The notes beneath the pieces were generated by a model. The model was not told the DNA's origin and ran no database searches. It saw only the letters and a list, made by a program, of their open reading frames with translations. From Erythrophleum ivorense (lineage: Eukaryota > Streptophyta > Magnoliopsida > Fabales > Fabaceae), in NCBI GenBank assembly GCA_026724425.1, contig JAIUCV010000003.1, positions 48,796,477-48,860,476 on the forward strand: a stretch of 64,000 bases of DNA, given 5' to 3'. A program made the position numbers and the translations under genes. This document shows, one piece after another, positions 26,501 to 39,869 of this stretch. The first letter of the stretch is position 1. Each line of letters opens with the position of its first letter.

Positions 26501-26961
26501 CTTGGTCTGGATTTATTTTTAGTATATAGTATACGTCTATATCTTTCTAGAATGGTATAGTGTACCTAATTTTGATTTTTTTAGAATTAGTTATGATTTT
26601 TCAAATTTTAGGCATTGAATCTAGAAAACTAGTCCGAGGCTGCACTATTGTGTTTTGTGTATCTGCTCCCTTTTCTCGAGGTATAGGCTACTTCTTGAGC
26701 TTGTTATGAGTTGTATTTGTGTATTTGAATATGAGAATGAGATAGATGAGTCCATATGGCCCATGGAACCATGAATAAGAAATTTACTGGTGACGTAATG
26801 CAATTTAATTGTATTTTTCCATGACTTTTCTTGAGGACTTTATGTGCTTCATGAAAATAAGCCTACATATGGTATGAGTTGAGTCATAGAATCATGGTGT
26901 TACATTTATGGAAAAACCAGACGTTTTGTTTCTCATATTTATGGAGAAGCTAGATGTTACA
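20533..26961 (-). mobile_element. Solo LTR A6 (family A), split by A5
   Basis: Left end TATAATACC, right end GATGTTACA. A perfect TSD, GACAT, is at 20,528-20,532 and 26,962-26,966. The uninterrupted site is seen in the second family-C copy near 58,455 (ACCAGACATAAGTC). The net length without A5 is about 2.9 kb, shorter than other family-A LTRs, so it has internal deletions. Confidence 0.85.
23394..26904 (+). mobile_element. Solo LTR A5 (family A) inside A6, opposite orientation
   Basis: Starts TATAATATC (the decayed form of TGTAACATC) and ends GGTGTTACA, 3.5 kb. Flanking pentamers TTTAC (23,389-23,393) and TTTAT (26,905-26,909) differ by one transition. It inserted about 50 bases from the U3 end of A6 in inverse orientation, which produces a large head-to-head inverted LTR pair. 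Confidence 0.8.
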
Positions 26962-26966
26962 GACAT

Positions 26967-27589
26967 AACTTAAATGCGTATGTTAGAAGAAAAGTTTTTC
27001 TAATCTAATCTATATATTTAGTCTTAACCTTAGGGTTTTATAGCTTGTTTTCTACTTTTTTGGGATGAATCATTAGTTATTGCATCGCCTTTATAGATGA
27101 TTTAGGCATTCTTTTGCTATAGTTGTACCTTTCAAGTTTGACCTTTATTTAATTATATTGTCGCTTAAACCCTATTTGAGGCTACTAACTATATATTTTT
27201 TTGTTTTATTTGGTTGACCTACATTGACACCTAGTCTATTCAACTAAAAAAATAGTGGATTTTCCTTTTTCTTGAAAAAAATTAGAATATTTTCACTGAG
27301 AAAAGGGTGTTTAGGTTGAATGGGGAGTTATGAAAATATTAAATGCTCAAGTGTAAGGGATAAATTGTTGGTTGTATGGTTTGTGTTAGCCTTCTTTTTC
27401 TAAAAAAATAAAAAAGAAAAGACCAAATAATAATAGAGCAAAATAAAGTCCAAAGTTTTGTATAGAAGGTCAAAAAGACCTAAGTTTAGGGGAGAATTAA
27501 TGAGTTGAAAAAGAAAAAAAATAGTTCAATGGGAAGAAAGGTGGAAAATACAATTAGGAAATTTTTTGTTCATTTTGTATGTATGCCAT
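26967..27589 (+). mobile_element. Family-C 3' LTR, middle block
   Basis: Collinear with 61,410-61,990 of the second family-C copy. It is bounded on the left by the A6 TSD and on the right by the A2 TSD. Confidence 0.8.
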
Positions 27590-29159
27590 TGTAATACCAG
27601 ATTATTTCTAACATTCATCCTCTGATGTACAAGTGGGATTATACAATTCTTCAAACAAATCCCAAGAAAATGCATTAAAATAATGAATTAAATTACGTTG
27701 CATAGCGAATAAATTTTTCATTTTGTATTTCTGGGGCCTCATGAACTCACCAACAACATTCTCTAATTATTTTCCATTCATACAAATCATAACATTCTCA
27801 AAACTTAGCACAAACCACGGATCAAGAGTCAAAAATCCCAAAATTCTTTTCATTCATCATGGCTGTATAGTGACAGAATTTAGAGGCAACTTTGAAAAAT
27901 CATAACTAAAAGTAAAAAAATCAAAATCATACAAACCATACCTTGTTGGAAAGATTTAGGTGTTAAATTTACATTAAAAATAATTCCTAGCCACAAAAAT
28001 CCCATCTAGACCATGTTTGACGATAGAAAATACAAGAAGGGTCGACTGCCCTCTGATACTGATACAGGTTACTAATATAAACTTTGAAAATTCATAATTA
28101 ATTTAAAAAATATCCAATCTATGAAATCTATACCAATTTAGAAATCTACAGATGTTAACTAGAGGAAAAAAATAATTCCAAACCAATTTAGATGCATTCA
28201 GATCCAAAAATTCAATCAAACAGTACCACGGGTCTGACTGTGTGCCTGGTACCAGATTTCAACTTCAAAAATTAATATGTCCCACTCTAGACATCTAAAT
28301 AAAGTGCTTCTAATTGGTACAAGTCACTAGGAAGGTCTAGTTTCTCTTTATAAAATTTTGTGACAATTGGACATCATTTTCCCCATGAATGATAGAGAAT
28401 AAATTTTGGACTATATGAATAATGCACTGGCCACAAACTAAAAAATTCACCAAATATTTTATAAACCTCCAAATAATACCCACTTTAGCTCCACAAAAGG
28501 CTCTTAACAATCTTTAGATGCTTGCCAAGTTTTAGATTAAGAAGAGCTCATTTGAACAAAAAGTGGTATAACTCACCAAAATGACCATTTTTGCTCCATA
28601 TGAGGTTCCAACTTTGTCCAATTAGCCTTCTTTAATGTTTGGCACCTCTTTGGCAAGTTTAAAAGAATGAATATGACTTGTGTGAACTGCTCAAGTGGTC
28701 TCAAATCCCATGCATCTTAATTTGGCCACTCCACATCTAAGAATGCACATGTAACTATAAGCCATTAAGGTGCCAAAATCTACATTTCTATTGATTTCAC
28801 ACCAAATGTGGTTCATACAAAATTTATACATCATATTACAATTATTCATGGTCTTGCATTACAAAAATTATATGTACAAAGTAACTTTGACATTTCATTA
28901 CAAGTAAGATTATATAATAGACAAAATCCAACTTCTCAAGGTTCTTGGCTTGCATTCCCTACCTCTTGAATGCCACCTAGACATTTTAAAATAATGGAGG
29001 GAAGGGGAGTGAGATTCCTAGAATCTCAATAGCTCACATACCCATTCACACACACATTCATGGCATATACACATTAAAGCATATGTATGGAAGGTTTGAC
29101 AACCATAAAGTATGCAAAGTCACAATTTCCATGCCATTTATTCATATTCAAGCCAAGAA

Positions 29160-29345
29160 CATGCTCTAGGAACTTTTGGTTTTGCCTCACCCCATTTCTA
29201 GAACTTTTGGATTTGTCTCATCCTTGGCCTAGGAACTTTTGACTTGGCCTCGCCCTTCCAATAGACTTTTGGCCTTGTTTCACCCTTGCCATGAGACTTT
29301 TGGCATCTCTTCACCTTTATTAAGGGACTTTTAGCATCACCTCAC
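29160..29345 (-). repeat. About 31-bp minisatellite in LTR A2
   Basis: Six to seven degenerate units containing GACTTTTGGC or GAACTTTTGG followed by a CTCACCC segment recur about every 30-32 bases. This is the minus-strand counterpart of the array at 32,362-32,540 in A3. Confidence 0.75.
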
Positions 29346-30493
29346 CCTTATGAGCCATTTCCACTACCAAGGCCATTCAAAAAAACACATTGGTACCAAT
29401 GTAATGTCAAGACATCAAGTGGAATATCATCACATCACAAGAGCATACAAAAGCATACAATGACACACATATGCACTCAAGAATGCCAGGAAAATAAGGT
29501 GGAGAGCTACCTTGAATTTTGCAAGCTTTCCTTTGTCTTATTCCTCCCTCTTTTTAGCCTCACAAGCACACCTAGGTGGGTTGGTATTCTCTTGATCTAA
29601 AACACCATAAAAAACACACAATTACACACTTGAAGCAAGCAAAGATTGTAACAACCCTGACTTTTAATTGTAGTAATTATGCTTAAACATACGATTAATA
29701 GTCATAAATCAAGGTCTAGCACCATTTAAATTAAGTAATTTAGGAAAAAGTGAGGAAATTTGAACCTTAATATTATTAGAATCATTAACCAAGTATTTAC
29801 AAGTATTCATGTACATAAGTGAAACAAATCTCCAATTAAAAGCCTTTAAATCTATTCTTATTCATTTTCAACTCTCAAGAATCCTTTACAAGTGCTTCTA
29901 AGTCATTTTTTGATGTTGCCATAGGAAAAACCAAGGTTTCTAAGTTAATATAAGAGTTTCAGGAAGTTCACTGTGGCTAAATAATTTTGTGCCGCGGCTA
30001 ATTACTCTCAGGTTCACTCCTTACATCGTCATAGATTTTCGCCGTAACAAATTGGAGCTTCACCGCGGTGAGCCTATAAGGCACCGTGGCAAGAGGACCT
30101 TTTGGAGCCTACCTTATTCGCCTCTCATTATTGGTCACGACCAAATCCCATGTTTGTCACAGCTAATTCCTCTCTGGAACACCTAGGACATTTTCCCAAA
30201 GTTCGCCACACTCAATTTTCCATTTAGCAGCGGTGAATTACCCTCTGGACAACTTCCAATTTGGCTTTTCACATTTTGCAGCAGCTATTTCCACTTCTCG
30301 CCATGGCTAATTACTCTCTGGACCTCCCCCTGGGCAACTTTGCCTTTATTGGTCGCGACTAAGACTATTTTGGCAGTAGCGAAACACTTCTGATCCTATA
30401 ATTTCTAAAATTTTGTCTCATACACTCCAACTTTCTTTCTAGTGACACCTTAGGGTCACTCTACCTTAGTTTATGGGGCTCTAATGGCTTTTC

Positions 30494-33400
30494 TGTAACG
30501 CCCGGTACATTGTACAATCATTGGAACGGGCCGATTTGAAAAGCAAGTCCCCTGAGATGAGTGATTCAAGGCCAAATAAAATTTGAATAAAATTTTAAAT
30601 AATAGAAAATGAGAATTTAAGCCTTGAGTTGCCCAAAAACTGGGGACAGAGCGATTCAAAAAAATTCCCGAAAGGCCAGTGGCATTTTCGTAAATAAGTG
30701 TAATTTTGGAAAAACACCTAGGAAGGCTTTTTAAATGGAAATTTTGAGTAGCCCAAGGTTCTCAAAGGCCCCAAAAACCATGGGAAGCCCCGGGATTGGT
30801 AAAGCCCCTCCGGTGTACTTTTTCCAACGTCGGTTGACCCAAACTTTGACCGATTCGTTCGGGATGGTTTTAACTCCGATTTGAGTGATTCCAGAGGCAT
30901 TTTATTAAATTGGGAACCTAAATTTTATGATGGAAAATACGGTTCTAAAAAATGAGCTAAAACGAAGCCGAAATGAACTTGCCATTACGGAAGGGCAAAA
31001 TTGGAATTTATGGTTTCTTGAATGTTCTAAAGAGTTCCACACTTTTCTCCCTTCTTCTCCTCTTTAATGAGCACGACCCATTCTGCCCAAAATGCAAAAA
31101 ATATTCAGTTCTCTTAGGCACACCAAAGGGATGAGAATAAGAGGAATAAAGCTAAGGAGAAACTAGGTAATTTCACGAAATTTCTTGCTCCATCTTCCTC
31201 CAATCTTGTTTTCCTCTCTTCCTCCTTTCTTTCCATGGATTTTTTGAATGATTTGGTTCTGTTTTTGACCCAGACCTAAGGGGAGAATTTCGAATTTGCT
31301 AAGGAGAAGAGAATGAAGGAGAAAGACACTTGAAAGCTCACTTGAACCATAGGTAATCTTTGCTTTTTGTCGCATCTTCTCTTCCCCCTCCCTTTGTGTG
31401 TATTTCAGCCAAGAACAGAACCAAAGCAGGGGAGGATGTTCTGTCTAAATACAAGGAAGGAACAAGGGTTTTAGGCTATGGGGAGATGGCATATGGCAAG
31501 AAATTCCAAGAAAAACCAATAGAAAATAAGTTAGAAAAGTGTAGTGTTTTCTAGGGTTTTGCAAAATCTGATTTTGTGTGAATGTTTCCTTGGCTATTTG
31601 AATATTTTCTTGAGTTCCTAAGACCTTTAGAAAGCCTCCCAAGTGGCTCTCCCATCAAGGAAAAATCACAAAGTCCATGAACCTCCATTATGGTGCATAT
31701 TTCGGCTAAGCTAGGTTCATTAGGCTAGGGGATGTTTTAATTTGTTCTAACCTTGGTTTGGGGCTTTATATGATGTTAGAAGATGGGAGAACCCATTGGG
31801 AAAAATTTGAAGCCTTAGGTTGGGAGATGAGGCAATGGCTTCCATAATATAACCTTATGAAGCAACATGGACCTAGGTTTGTGAAAGTTAGTGTGTGATG
31901 GCTTCAAGGACCTTAAATGAGGTCAAGAGATCTAAATATGGCAAGAGAATGGAACCAAGAATGTTAATTATGGTAGTTGCTTCATTAGGTCCTTAATGGA
32001 ACCATATTGTAACAAATAGAACAAAGTGTAGTCTTAAGAGTGAGTTAGATGTCATAACTTGTTCCAAGAGTATAATTAAGTGTTGTTTATTGTGAATAGG
32101 CCAAGGAAATCCAACCCCACCTCCTTGTGTTTGTGGAACCGAAAAGGAGAAGAAACAAGCAAAGTAAAGCTTGAATTTGCACCAAGATAGCTCTCCACCT
32201 TTTCTTGTTGCATTTTCTTGTTGTATATGGTTTCATTGTGTGCTTGTGTGTATGTTTATATGTTTAAGACATGTCACTTGATGCTATGTTGCTATTTTGG
32301 TACCAATATGCTTTCTTGATGTCTTTGTATGGTGGAAATGGCTCATAAGGGTGAGGTAGTGCCAAAAGTCCCTTAATGTGGGTGAGGAGATGCCAAAAGT
32401 CTCATGGCATAGGTGAGACAAGGCCAAAAGTCCCTTGGATGGGTGAAGCTAAGTCAAAAGTCCCAAGAACCAAGAGTGAGGCAATCCAAAAGTCCTAGAA
32501 ATGGGGTGAGGCCAAACCAAGAGTCCCTAGAGCTCATTCTTGTGCTTGACATGAGTTTGTGACACAAAAAGGTGAAAGATGAATGCTTCATAGATTGATT
32601 GATTGCATATTGGTACCTTTGACATGTTTTATGCCTTGAAGATGTGCTTGAATAGGTGTATGAGCTATTGAGATTCAATGAATCTCACCCCTTCCTTTCT
32701 CTCATCTCATATGATCTAGGTGGAGTTCAAGATCCAAAGGATGGAAGCCAAGGAGCTTAAATCTCTATCTCTTGGCAAATATTTCTATTTTTGATGTACT
32801 GTGATGTCTAGAATGTCAAAGTAGATATGTAAATGTTATTTTTGAGCCATGACACTTTGAACAAGTGTAAAACTATGTAAAGTTAGTGTATGTATCAAGA
32901 ATAGAGTTTAATGCATAGAATTGTGTATTTTGACCACTTGGGAGCCCACTTGTGCATGTATGTTTATGGAAGTAACATGGTGAATTTGAGTTGCATGAGG
33001 GTTCATACCTTATGAGGGACATATTTGTGCTATATTTATGCTTTCTAAGTTGCTCAAATGTGTGTGGAACAATAGATGGCTTATTTGAACCAAATTTGCC
33101 TCTTGTTGGGACCAAAATTGTCATATTCTTGAGCTATGGCAAAGTCTGACCAAATGACCTCTTCTTGACTTAAAATTTTTCATGTAACTAGATCTTGCCT
33201 AGAGCTTTTTGGGAAGCTAAAGATCAAGTCATTTGGAGGTCTGTGTAATTTTCTATGATTTTTCAAAATTGGTATCAGAATTTCAGATTTGCAACAGGAC
33301 TGTTCATTTGGTCAGTTTTGAAATTGTGTCATCCGAGGGGCAAACGTGATCCAATGGCTACAAAATTTTATAGTTAGAAACTAGGTACATTCATAGTGAC

Positions 33401-34320
33401 TTGTAGCAACTGGAAGCACCTCATTTGAAGATCTGAGCTAAGAGATATGAATTTTTGAATTTCTGGGACAGTAGCAATAGCTCAGCACGACCTGAGTCAC
33501 TGTTCCATTGAATTTGGGTAGCTAAGCGTGATTTATCTGGTATGATTATATTTTTAACATAAACTTAACATTCATATCTTTCCAAATTGGTATCATTTGT
33601 ATGGATTGAATTTTTTTGGAATTAATTGGACATTTTTGAAGTTTATAGCAGACACTTGTATCAGTACCAGTAGCTATCCAAACCTTTGCCCCTTTTTGCG
33701 TATCAAACACTTCCTGTGTTATGTTTCATGGCCTGGTCATATTTTTAGAATAAATTAGACATGTTTATCTTTCTATAATGACTAAGAATACATGATTTCA
33801 ATTTTTTTAGAATTAGTTACGAAGTTTGAAACTTCCTATCAGTAAACTGAACCAGTGGCCCAGACAGCAGCGACATCAGTGGCTTTTCGGATGTCAAATG
33901 TTCTCCCTTAATGATTCATGAGCTGAAATTATTTTTAACATGGGGTAAACATCAAGATCTTTCTGGAATGGTAAAGTTTGTTGGGTTTCGAATTTTGTGG
34001 ATTTAGTTATGAATTTCCAAACTTGTGATAGAAAAATTGAGAATTTAGCCGAAAATAATAGTGTGAGTTTGATGCTCCCCTTTGAATTCCACGAGTTGTG
34101 GGCCAACTTTGGTGATGTAAATGAGTTGTATGTATGTAATTAAATATGAGAATGTAATATATGAACTCATATGGTCCGCGTGACACCGAATGGAATTTTC
34201 ATACACTACGCAACGCGAAATAAGGCATTATTTTAATGCCATGTTCCATTCCCTTTTGTGCAATTCATCATGGAAAATTTAGAAATGATAGGAAGCAAGC
34301 TAGAAATATATGGTGTTACA
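30494..34320 (+). mobile_element. Solo LTR A3 (family A) inside B3
   Basis: Starts TGTAACGCCC and ends GGTGTTACA, 3.83 kb. The flanks TTTTC (30,489-30,493) and GTTTC (34,321-34,325) agree at 4 of 5 bases. The sense motif GAGATTCAATGAATCTCACC is at about 32,670. This is the innermost layer of a four-deep nest. Confidence 0.85.
32362..32540 (+). repeat. 31-bp minisatellite in LTR A3
   Basis: Six units start with CCAAAAGT or a one-base variant at 32,362, 32,393, 32,424, 32,454, 32,486 and 32,517, so the spacing is 30-32 bases. Each unit also holds a GGTGAGG-like segment. Related degenerate arrays are seen at 55,945-56,115 (A7) and 25,320-25,460 (A5). Confidence 0.85.
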
Positions 34321-37300
34321 GTTTCTCTAGCTAATTTACCTAGCTTATCTATTGTTACCCATTCAAGACTTAAGTGTAAATTCTTACTCATCTTACCACC
34401 ATATATCAATAAGTTCATGGGTCAATGATAGCAAGAATTTCATAAGCTATCAATAATTATCATTCAAATATATATTCCATTAAAGATCTCATGCACCACT
34501 AGTTTAGGTCTACATCCAATGTATCATATAATTACATTTCCCAAATGGTAAACCATATCATAGGTTCAACAAAATTCATAGTAGATGTTATAAGTCCATA
34601 TATCCAATACCAAGCAAAAATGAGGCTTAACTCCTCAATAGATACATGCTAAGTAATCAAAATAAAAACACCTATACTTGGTAATATGACTACATGATGA
34701 TGCTATAAAAAGAATAACAAAATTTGCATCTACTCTACTTAGATCAGCCCAAGTGTAGCTTCCTCCACACATGGCTAGAGCTTATAGATTTTCATCCACT
34801 TGCTTCCTCTTATCCTTACCCACCCGAAGGGCCTTCACCTAAAAGTATGATCCTATGAAACGAGGTGAGATGCGAATCTCAGTAACTAATGAAATTTCCA
34901 TTCATATAATCTAATTTAATTAACATACATGCATGAATCAAAATTAACATCAAAATCATATCAGTCATATCAGCAAAGGAAATGATTAGGCTGCTATGAT
35001 TATCATCCCATACTAGTAATCATATTTCCACATGTTAAAGGCCAATAACATTGGGAGAGGCCCGTCCACGGCACCCACTCCCTAATGAGCACAACCAGGG
35101 CTCAGTGTATCTGGGGTCTAATCATAACTTGGTGCTCGATCGAAGTACATGCACAGGTCACAGTTGCACCATAGCTCCACCATGAACTCACAAGATCTAA
35201 ACACAATGCAATAGATAGTCAACCAATCCATTTATCATTTCAAATCATTCATGTGTAGCAAATATGAAATTAAAGCAGAATATGCATGGAATTAATATAG
35301 TTCATGATTACCTCACTTGTAGCCAATCATTTAAGAGCCAATTGAATGCTACTTCAACCTATAGACGCAAAACCAAGCCATTACTATCTCTAACCACAAT
35401 TTATATCAGAAAACCCATTACTCAAGAAGTTAAGCTATATAAAACTACTCAGAAACACTTACCCAATTACCACAAAAATCAAATTTAGATTTGGTTGAGC
35501 CTATCCTAGAAATCTCAAAACAACACTTCAAATTCTGAGTAAATTTGTTTTAAAAAGAAAACCCATATCATAACTCAGCTATAGGGATCCCAAACTAGCG
35601 GGGAAAGCATCAAAATAAAGAGCTTATACTTACCTAACAACACCCCTAGCCTCAACCTACGAAATTTCACCAAGAAAATCCCAAACAACCATATTTCAGA
35701 TTTAGGATATGGTGAAAATACTCAAAATGAAAAACTAATCAGGTCAAAATGAAGAGAAAGAGAAGGTAATTAAGTTATGTAACTATTACTTTAGCTGATT
35801 TTGAGCTTAGAAGTGAGAAATGATAGATTTCTTGCTTAGAACCCTAGCCTCCCTCTCAAGGTGCGAAAATGCCTCTTGTGTTTGTGTTTTATGTTTCAGC
35901 AGAATGGTAAGAGGGGGTTGTATGTGTTTAGGGTTTTAGTTGGATTTAAGTTAGGTCTAAAATGGGTTATAGGCTAACCCAAAGATCCAATTCTAATTGG
36001 GTTCAGATTTTATACTTGTTTGGCCAGATTTCATTTGTTAGGCTATAGAATTTTGATTGGGTTAAGCTAAGTTTTAAGAGGAAATTTGATTTGGGTCTAC
36101 ATGAGGGTTGTTAGGCCATTTATAAGACCTTATATAAGGTGGTTCTTAGGCCTCTATCTCATTAAATCAGATTGGGCCCTCCCTAAGTGCTTTCTCTTGG
36201 GCCAAGTCTCACATTGAAAGGTTGGGTCTACACCTAAAATTATTGGGCCTCCATTAATCCCTAACCATGGCCTACTTAATTTAATTTAGGCCCAAATGAA
36301 GTTTCTAATCCAATTAAATCTCAAACCTATATTATTAATTTATTTCTCTCTAGATTTTCATTCACATGATTCCTTAATAATTATTCTTAATTATACTTAA
36401 TCCATGATTAACACCTTAATTAATCTTGAGGTCTTACAAAGACATTAAACTTACTCTTAAACATGCACTTGGTTCCATAAGTGGTATAATGGTTCCATAA
36501 ATGGCCTATTGAAGTAACCTTCACAATTCAAGCTTTAGACTCCCATCTCTTTCCATTTCTAGGCCTCTTGGCCTCATTCAAAGTCCTTGGACCCTCACAC
36601 AATTGTTTGCACATGCTTAGAATCAAGTTACTTCACAAAGCACCATTATAGACACCATTATCCTATCTTCCAATCTATGGCTCCTAAATCTTTTCCAATG
36701 ATTTCTCCTATCTTCTAACATTATATAAAGTCTCAAACCAAGGCTAGAACAAATTGAAACATTCCCTAACCCATGGAACCTTGCTTGGCCAAAATATGTA
36801 CCATAATGGAGGTTCATAGAGTTCTTGATTTTTTCTTGATGGGAGAGCCACTTGGGAAGGTTTCTAGAGGTCTAAGGAGCTCAAGGAAACACTCAAGTAG
36901 CCAACAAATTACTCACACAAAATTAAAATTTTCAAAATCCAAAAGAAGCTTACACTTTTTTATCTTGATTTCTATTGATTTTTCTTAGAATTTCTTGCCA
37001 TATTCCTCTTTCTCATGGTCTAAAACCCTAGTTTCCCTCTTGTTTTTAGATAGAAAATCCTCCCCCTATATGGTTTTGCTCTTGGCCAAAATATACACAT
37101 CCATGGAGCAAGGAGAAGAAGCAACCATAACAAGCAATTACCTTAGTTTCAAGTGTGCTTTCAAGGCTTCTTCTTCTTGGTTTGCCTCTTCTCAAAATTT
37201 TTGAACTGCCCCTTTAAGTTCTGGACCAAAAACAGAACCAATCATCTCAAAAAAACCATAGAAAGAAAGCATGGAAGGAGAGAAGCAAGATTAAAAGAAG

Positions 37301-38017
37301 GAAAAGCATGAAATTCTATGGATTTACCTACCTTTTCCTTGATTTTTCTCCTCCTTTTCTTCCTCTCTTGGTACGCCTCAAGGAGCTTCTATTTTTCTAT
37401 ATTTTGGGCAGAGGAAGTCGTGCTAAAGAAGGTTGGAGAAGAGTCATGAAACTTATAGAACATTCAAGAAGCTAGCTTTTTCAAAAATTTTAATTTTGTC
37501 CTTTCATAATGGCAATTTTGTTTTGGCTTTGTTTTAGCTCTTTTTTGAGAATTGCTTTTTCCATTATGAAATTTAGATTCCCAATTTAATAAAATATTTT
37601 TGGAATCACTCAAATTGGAGCTAAAACTTTCCTAAACGAATCTATCAAAATTCGGACTCGCTGACATTGAAAAACGTACATCAGAGGAGCTTTACTAGTC
37701 TTGGGGCTTCCCATCATTTTTGGAGCCTCAAAGAACCCTGGGCAAGTCAAATTTCCTATTTTAAAAGGCCTCCTGTGTGTTTTTCCAAAAGTTTCACTTA
37801 TTTAAGAAAATGCCATTATGTTTTGTCAGTTTTCATCATAATTTGTTTCATTATCCTAGCTCTGTTTTTCTTTCTATTTGAGCTTGGAATTATCATTTTT
37901 ATGAGCCTATGACTCTACCAAAAAATTTTTTGGGACATTATTTAGCTCATTTTCAGAGGACTTGCTTTTATACTGCTCATTTCCTCATTTTACAGAAATT
38001 ACGTTTGTTACAGCCAT

Positions 38018-39869
38018 CATGTGAATTTTCTAGAAAATTGGCATTGATATATATTCATCTTTCTTAGCCATAGCCCTAGCCATATTACAAGCTTGAAAGT
38101 CCTTTTGATCTTGTGGTTTTATAGTGTCTAATTTAGTGGAGAGTGAGAAAAAAGGCAAGTTTAAGAAGTTCCTACATTTGAGACTACTTTATACATGTTG
38201 AAGTGCAAAAAATTGATTTTGGCACTTGCATTAAGAGAACTATTGGGCTAAATACACACTCATTGTGAAATGATTAGAAGTATTGGCATTATTATATGAA
38301 CTTTGTCACTAGCATTGATTGCTTGATCTTCTTATTGAACATATTTTTGATGCAACAAGTGAGGGCTTTGGCAGACATTGATTTTGAGTAGGCTTATAAG
38401 TATCCAAGTTTCTTTTCTTGATTTGCTTTACTCAAGGATGATAAAAGTTCAAGTTTAAAGATGTGTTAACTTCTAATCATTTATATTATTTTGCACTTTT
38501 TTGTTACGAAATAGGTGCTTAGTGGTCTAATTTTATGGTAAATATGGCTAACTATAGGAAAAATGTGTATAGATAGGATATTTAGCTTCATACACAAGTT
38601 TTTATACCATAGGTGATAAAATTTGACTTAATTGTGGTTAAATTGTGAATTATTTATACTTTGCTCTTTTTATAATGTGTAAATACAAGAAAAATTGAGT
38701 TGTAGTCATCTTGGAGTTATAGCGTTGGAAATCTAGAGCTAGAAGCATCCAAGTGGGAGTTTTGAAGATTTATGGAATTGCATTGTGACATAAAGTTTTA
38801 TGTCATGGTGTAATTCGAAGGAAGTTAAAGAAATTCCTTTATAAGGCATTTACACTACAACACAAAAATTTATGTCATGGTGCAATTTACACTTATCAAT
38901 ACACAATCATTTTTTATGCAAAATTCAACTAGGTTTTGCTTCATATACATCTTCTATTTGCCTTTAGCCAACATTTTAGGTTTGTTGGAGGCTAAAGGGG
39001 TTAAGAAGAGCTCTTGAGGGCATGGGAGAGCTTCGAATTAAAGAGAAGACAAGCTACAATACTAGTTTTATCTACCTTTTTTCTTTTTTTTAGGCAATCT
39101 CCTTGATGTCACTGCTCCATGCTCTGTTTTTGGTGTTGAATTTTTGTGTTATTATAGTTAAACTCTTGATTTAGGATTATTATGAATTCTAGCATGTAAT
39201 AAATTGTAATTACTCTCTTTCTTTGAAATTAAGGACATAATTTACTTATTCAATTTTTTTCTTATTGTTTCTAAGTGTTTGTAAACTATTATATGATTTA
39301 GGAAACCTAAATGAACTTGGAAAAGAGATTTTAGGACTATATCATGGATTGGGTAGTGTGGGTTCATGAAATTTATAATGTTAAGTGGATTAATTTGCTT
39401 GTAGGATAGGAATATACCTATCATTTTCACATAGCCACATTAAGACCTATTTTTTATTATGTCTGTTGACTGATTGCATAAGAAATTATGAATTGGTTAG
39501 ATAAATGCCTATAGATAATTTGGAAGATACTTGCAGGTAATTTAGAGTCTTATGTTAGCAAAAATCATCATTTGAAGCAAGGTAAAGAGAAGCTAATTAG
39601 TTCTTATAAAATGTTAGGAAGAATCATGATCCAATCCTTTATCTTTCAATTTAGCCTGAAAATGTTGTTTTCTTTATTTTATGATTTTTATATTTTTAGT
39701 TTAGTTTGAATTCTAATTCCCTTTATTGTTGGCTTGATTTAGATTAAGGTGCATAATTTGAGTACTTAGCAATTATCTTAGTAACAAATCTCATGGGAAC
39801 AATACTCTATTCGTTACTGTATCACTTGTGTGATACATATACTTGCATGTATGCTTTCATGGTGCAATG
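38018..39869 (+). mobile_element. Family-C 3' LTR, terminal block
   Basis: Collinear with 10,745-11,936 and with 61,995 to about 63,925. It ends GGTGCAATG near 39,869 where the 5' LTR reads GTGCAACA, and no PBS follows. This fits the 3' LTR end of the element. Confidence 0.8.

Larger units (their letters stand above)
29647..36438 (-). mobile_element. Solo LTR B3 (family B) inside A2, split by A3
   Basis: On the minus strand it starts TGTAAGACC (36,438) and ends AGGGTTGTTACA (29,647). Flanks AAGAT (29,642-29,646) and AAGAC (36,439-36,443) form a TSD with one transition. Without A3 the length is about 2.96 kb, matching B2. This copy preserves the terminal TTACA. Confidence 0.85.
27590..38012 (-). 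mobile_element. Solo LTR A2 (family A), split by B3
   Basis: Left end TGTAATACC, right end TTTGTTACA. A perfect TSD, GCCAT, lies at 27,585-27,589 and 38,013-38,017. The uninterrupted site occurs near 61,985-61,995. Without B3 it measures about 3.63 kb, as expected for family A. Confidence 0.9.
10745..39869 (+). mobile_element. Family-C Athila/Tat-like Gypsy element, heavily interrupted
   Basis: Base layer of the left region. Visible pieces in order are the 5' LTR 3' part (10,745-11,936), decayed PBS, gag remnant (to 13,188), insertion A4 (13,189-19,858), 3' internal end (19,859 to about 20,310), then the 3' LTR in three blocks (about 20,320-20,532, 26,967-27,589, 38,018-39,869). The blocks of the 3' LTR sum to about 2.7 kb and are collinear with the copy at about 58,210-63,925. 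The internal domain is only about 1.7 kb with no pol, so this copy was truncated or non-autonomous before decay. Confidence 0.8.

Noticed and set aside
32362..32540. Regular 31-bp repeats suggesting a CRISPR array
   Set aside because: Units are contiguous and degenerate without unique spacers, they lie in a plant LTR, and no cas genes are present. It is a minisatellite.
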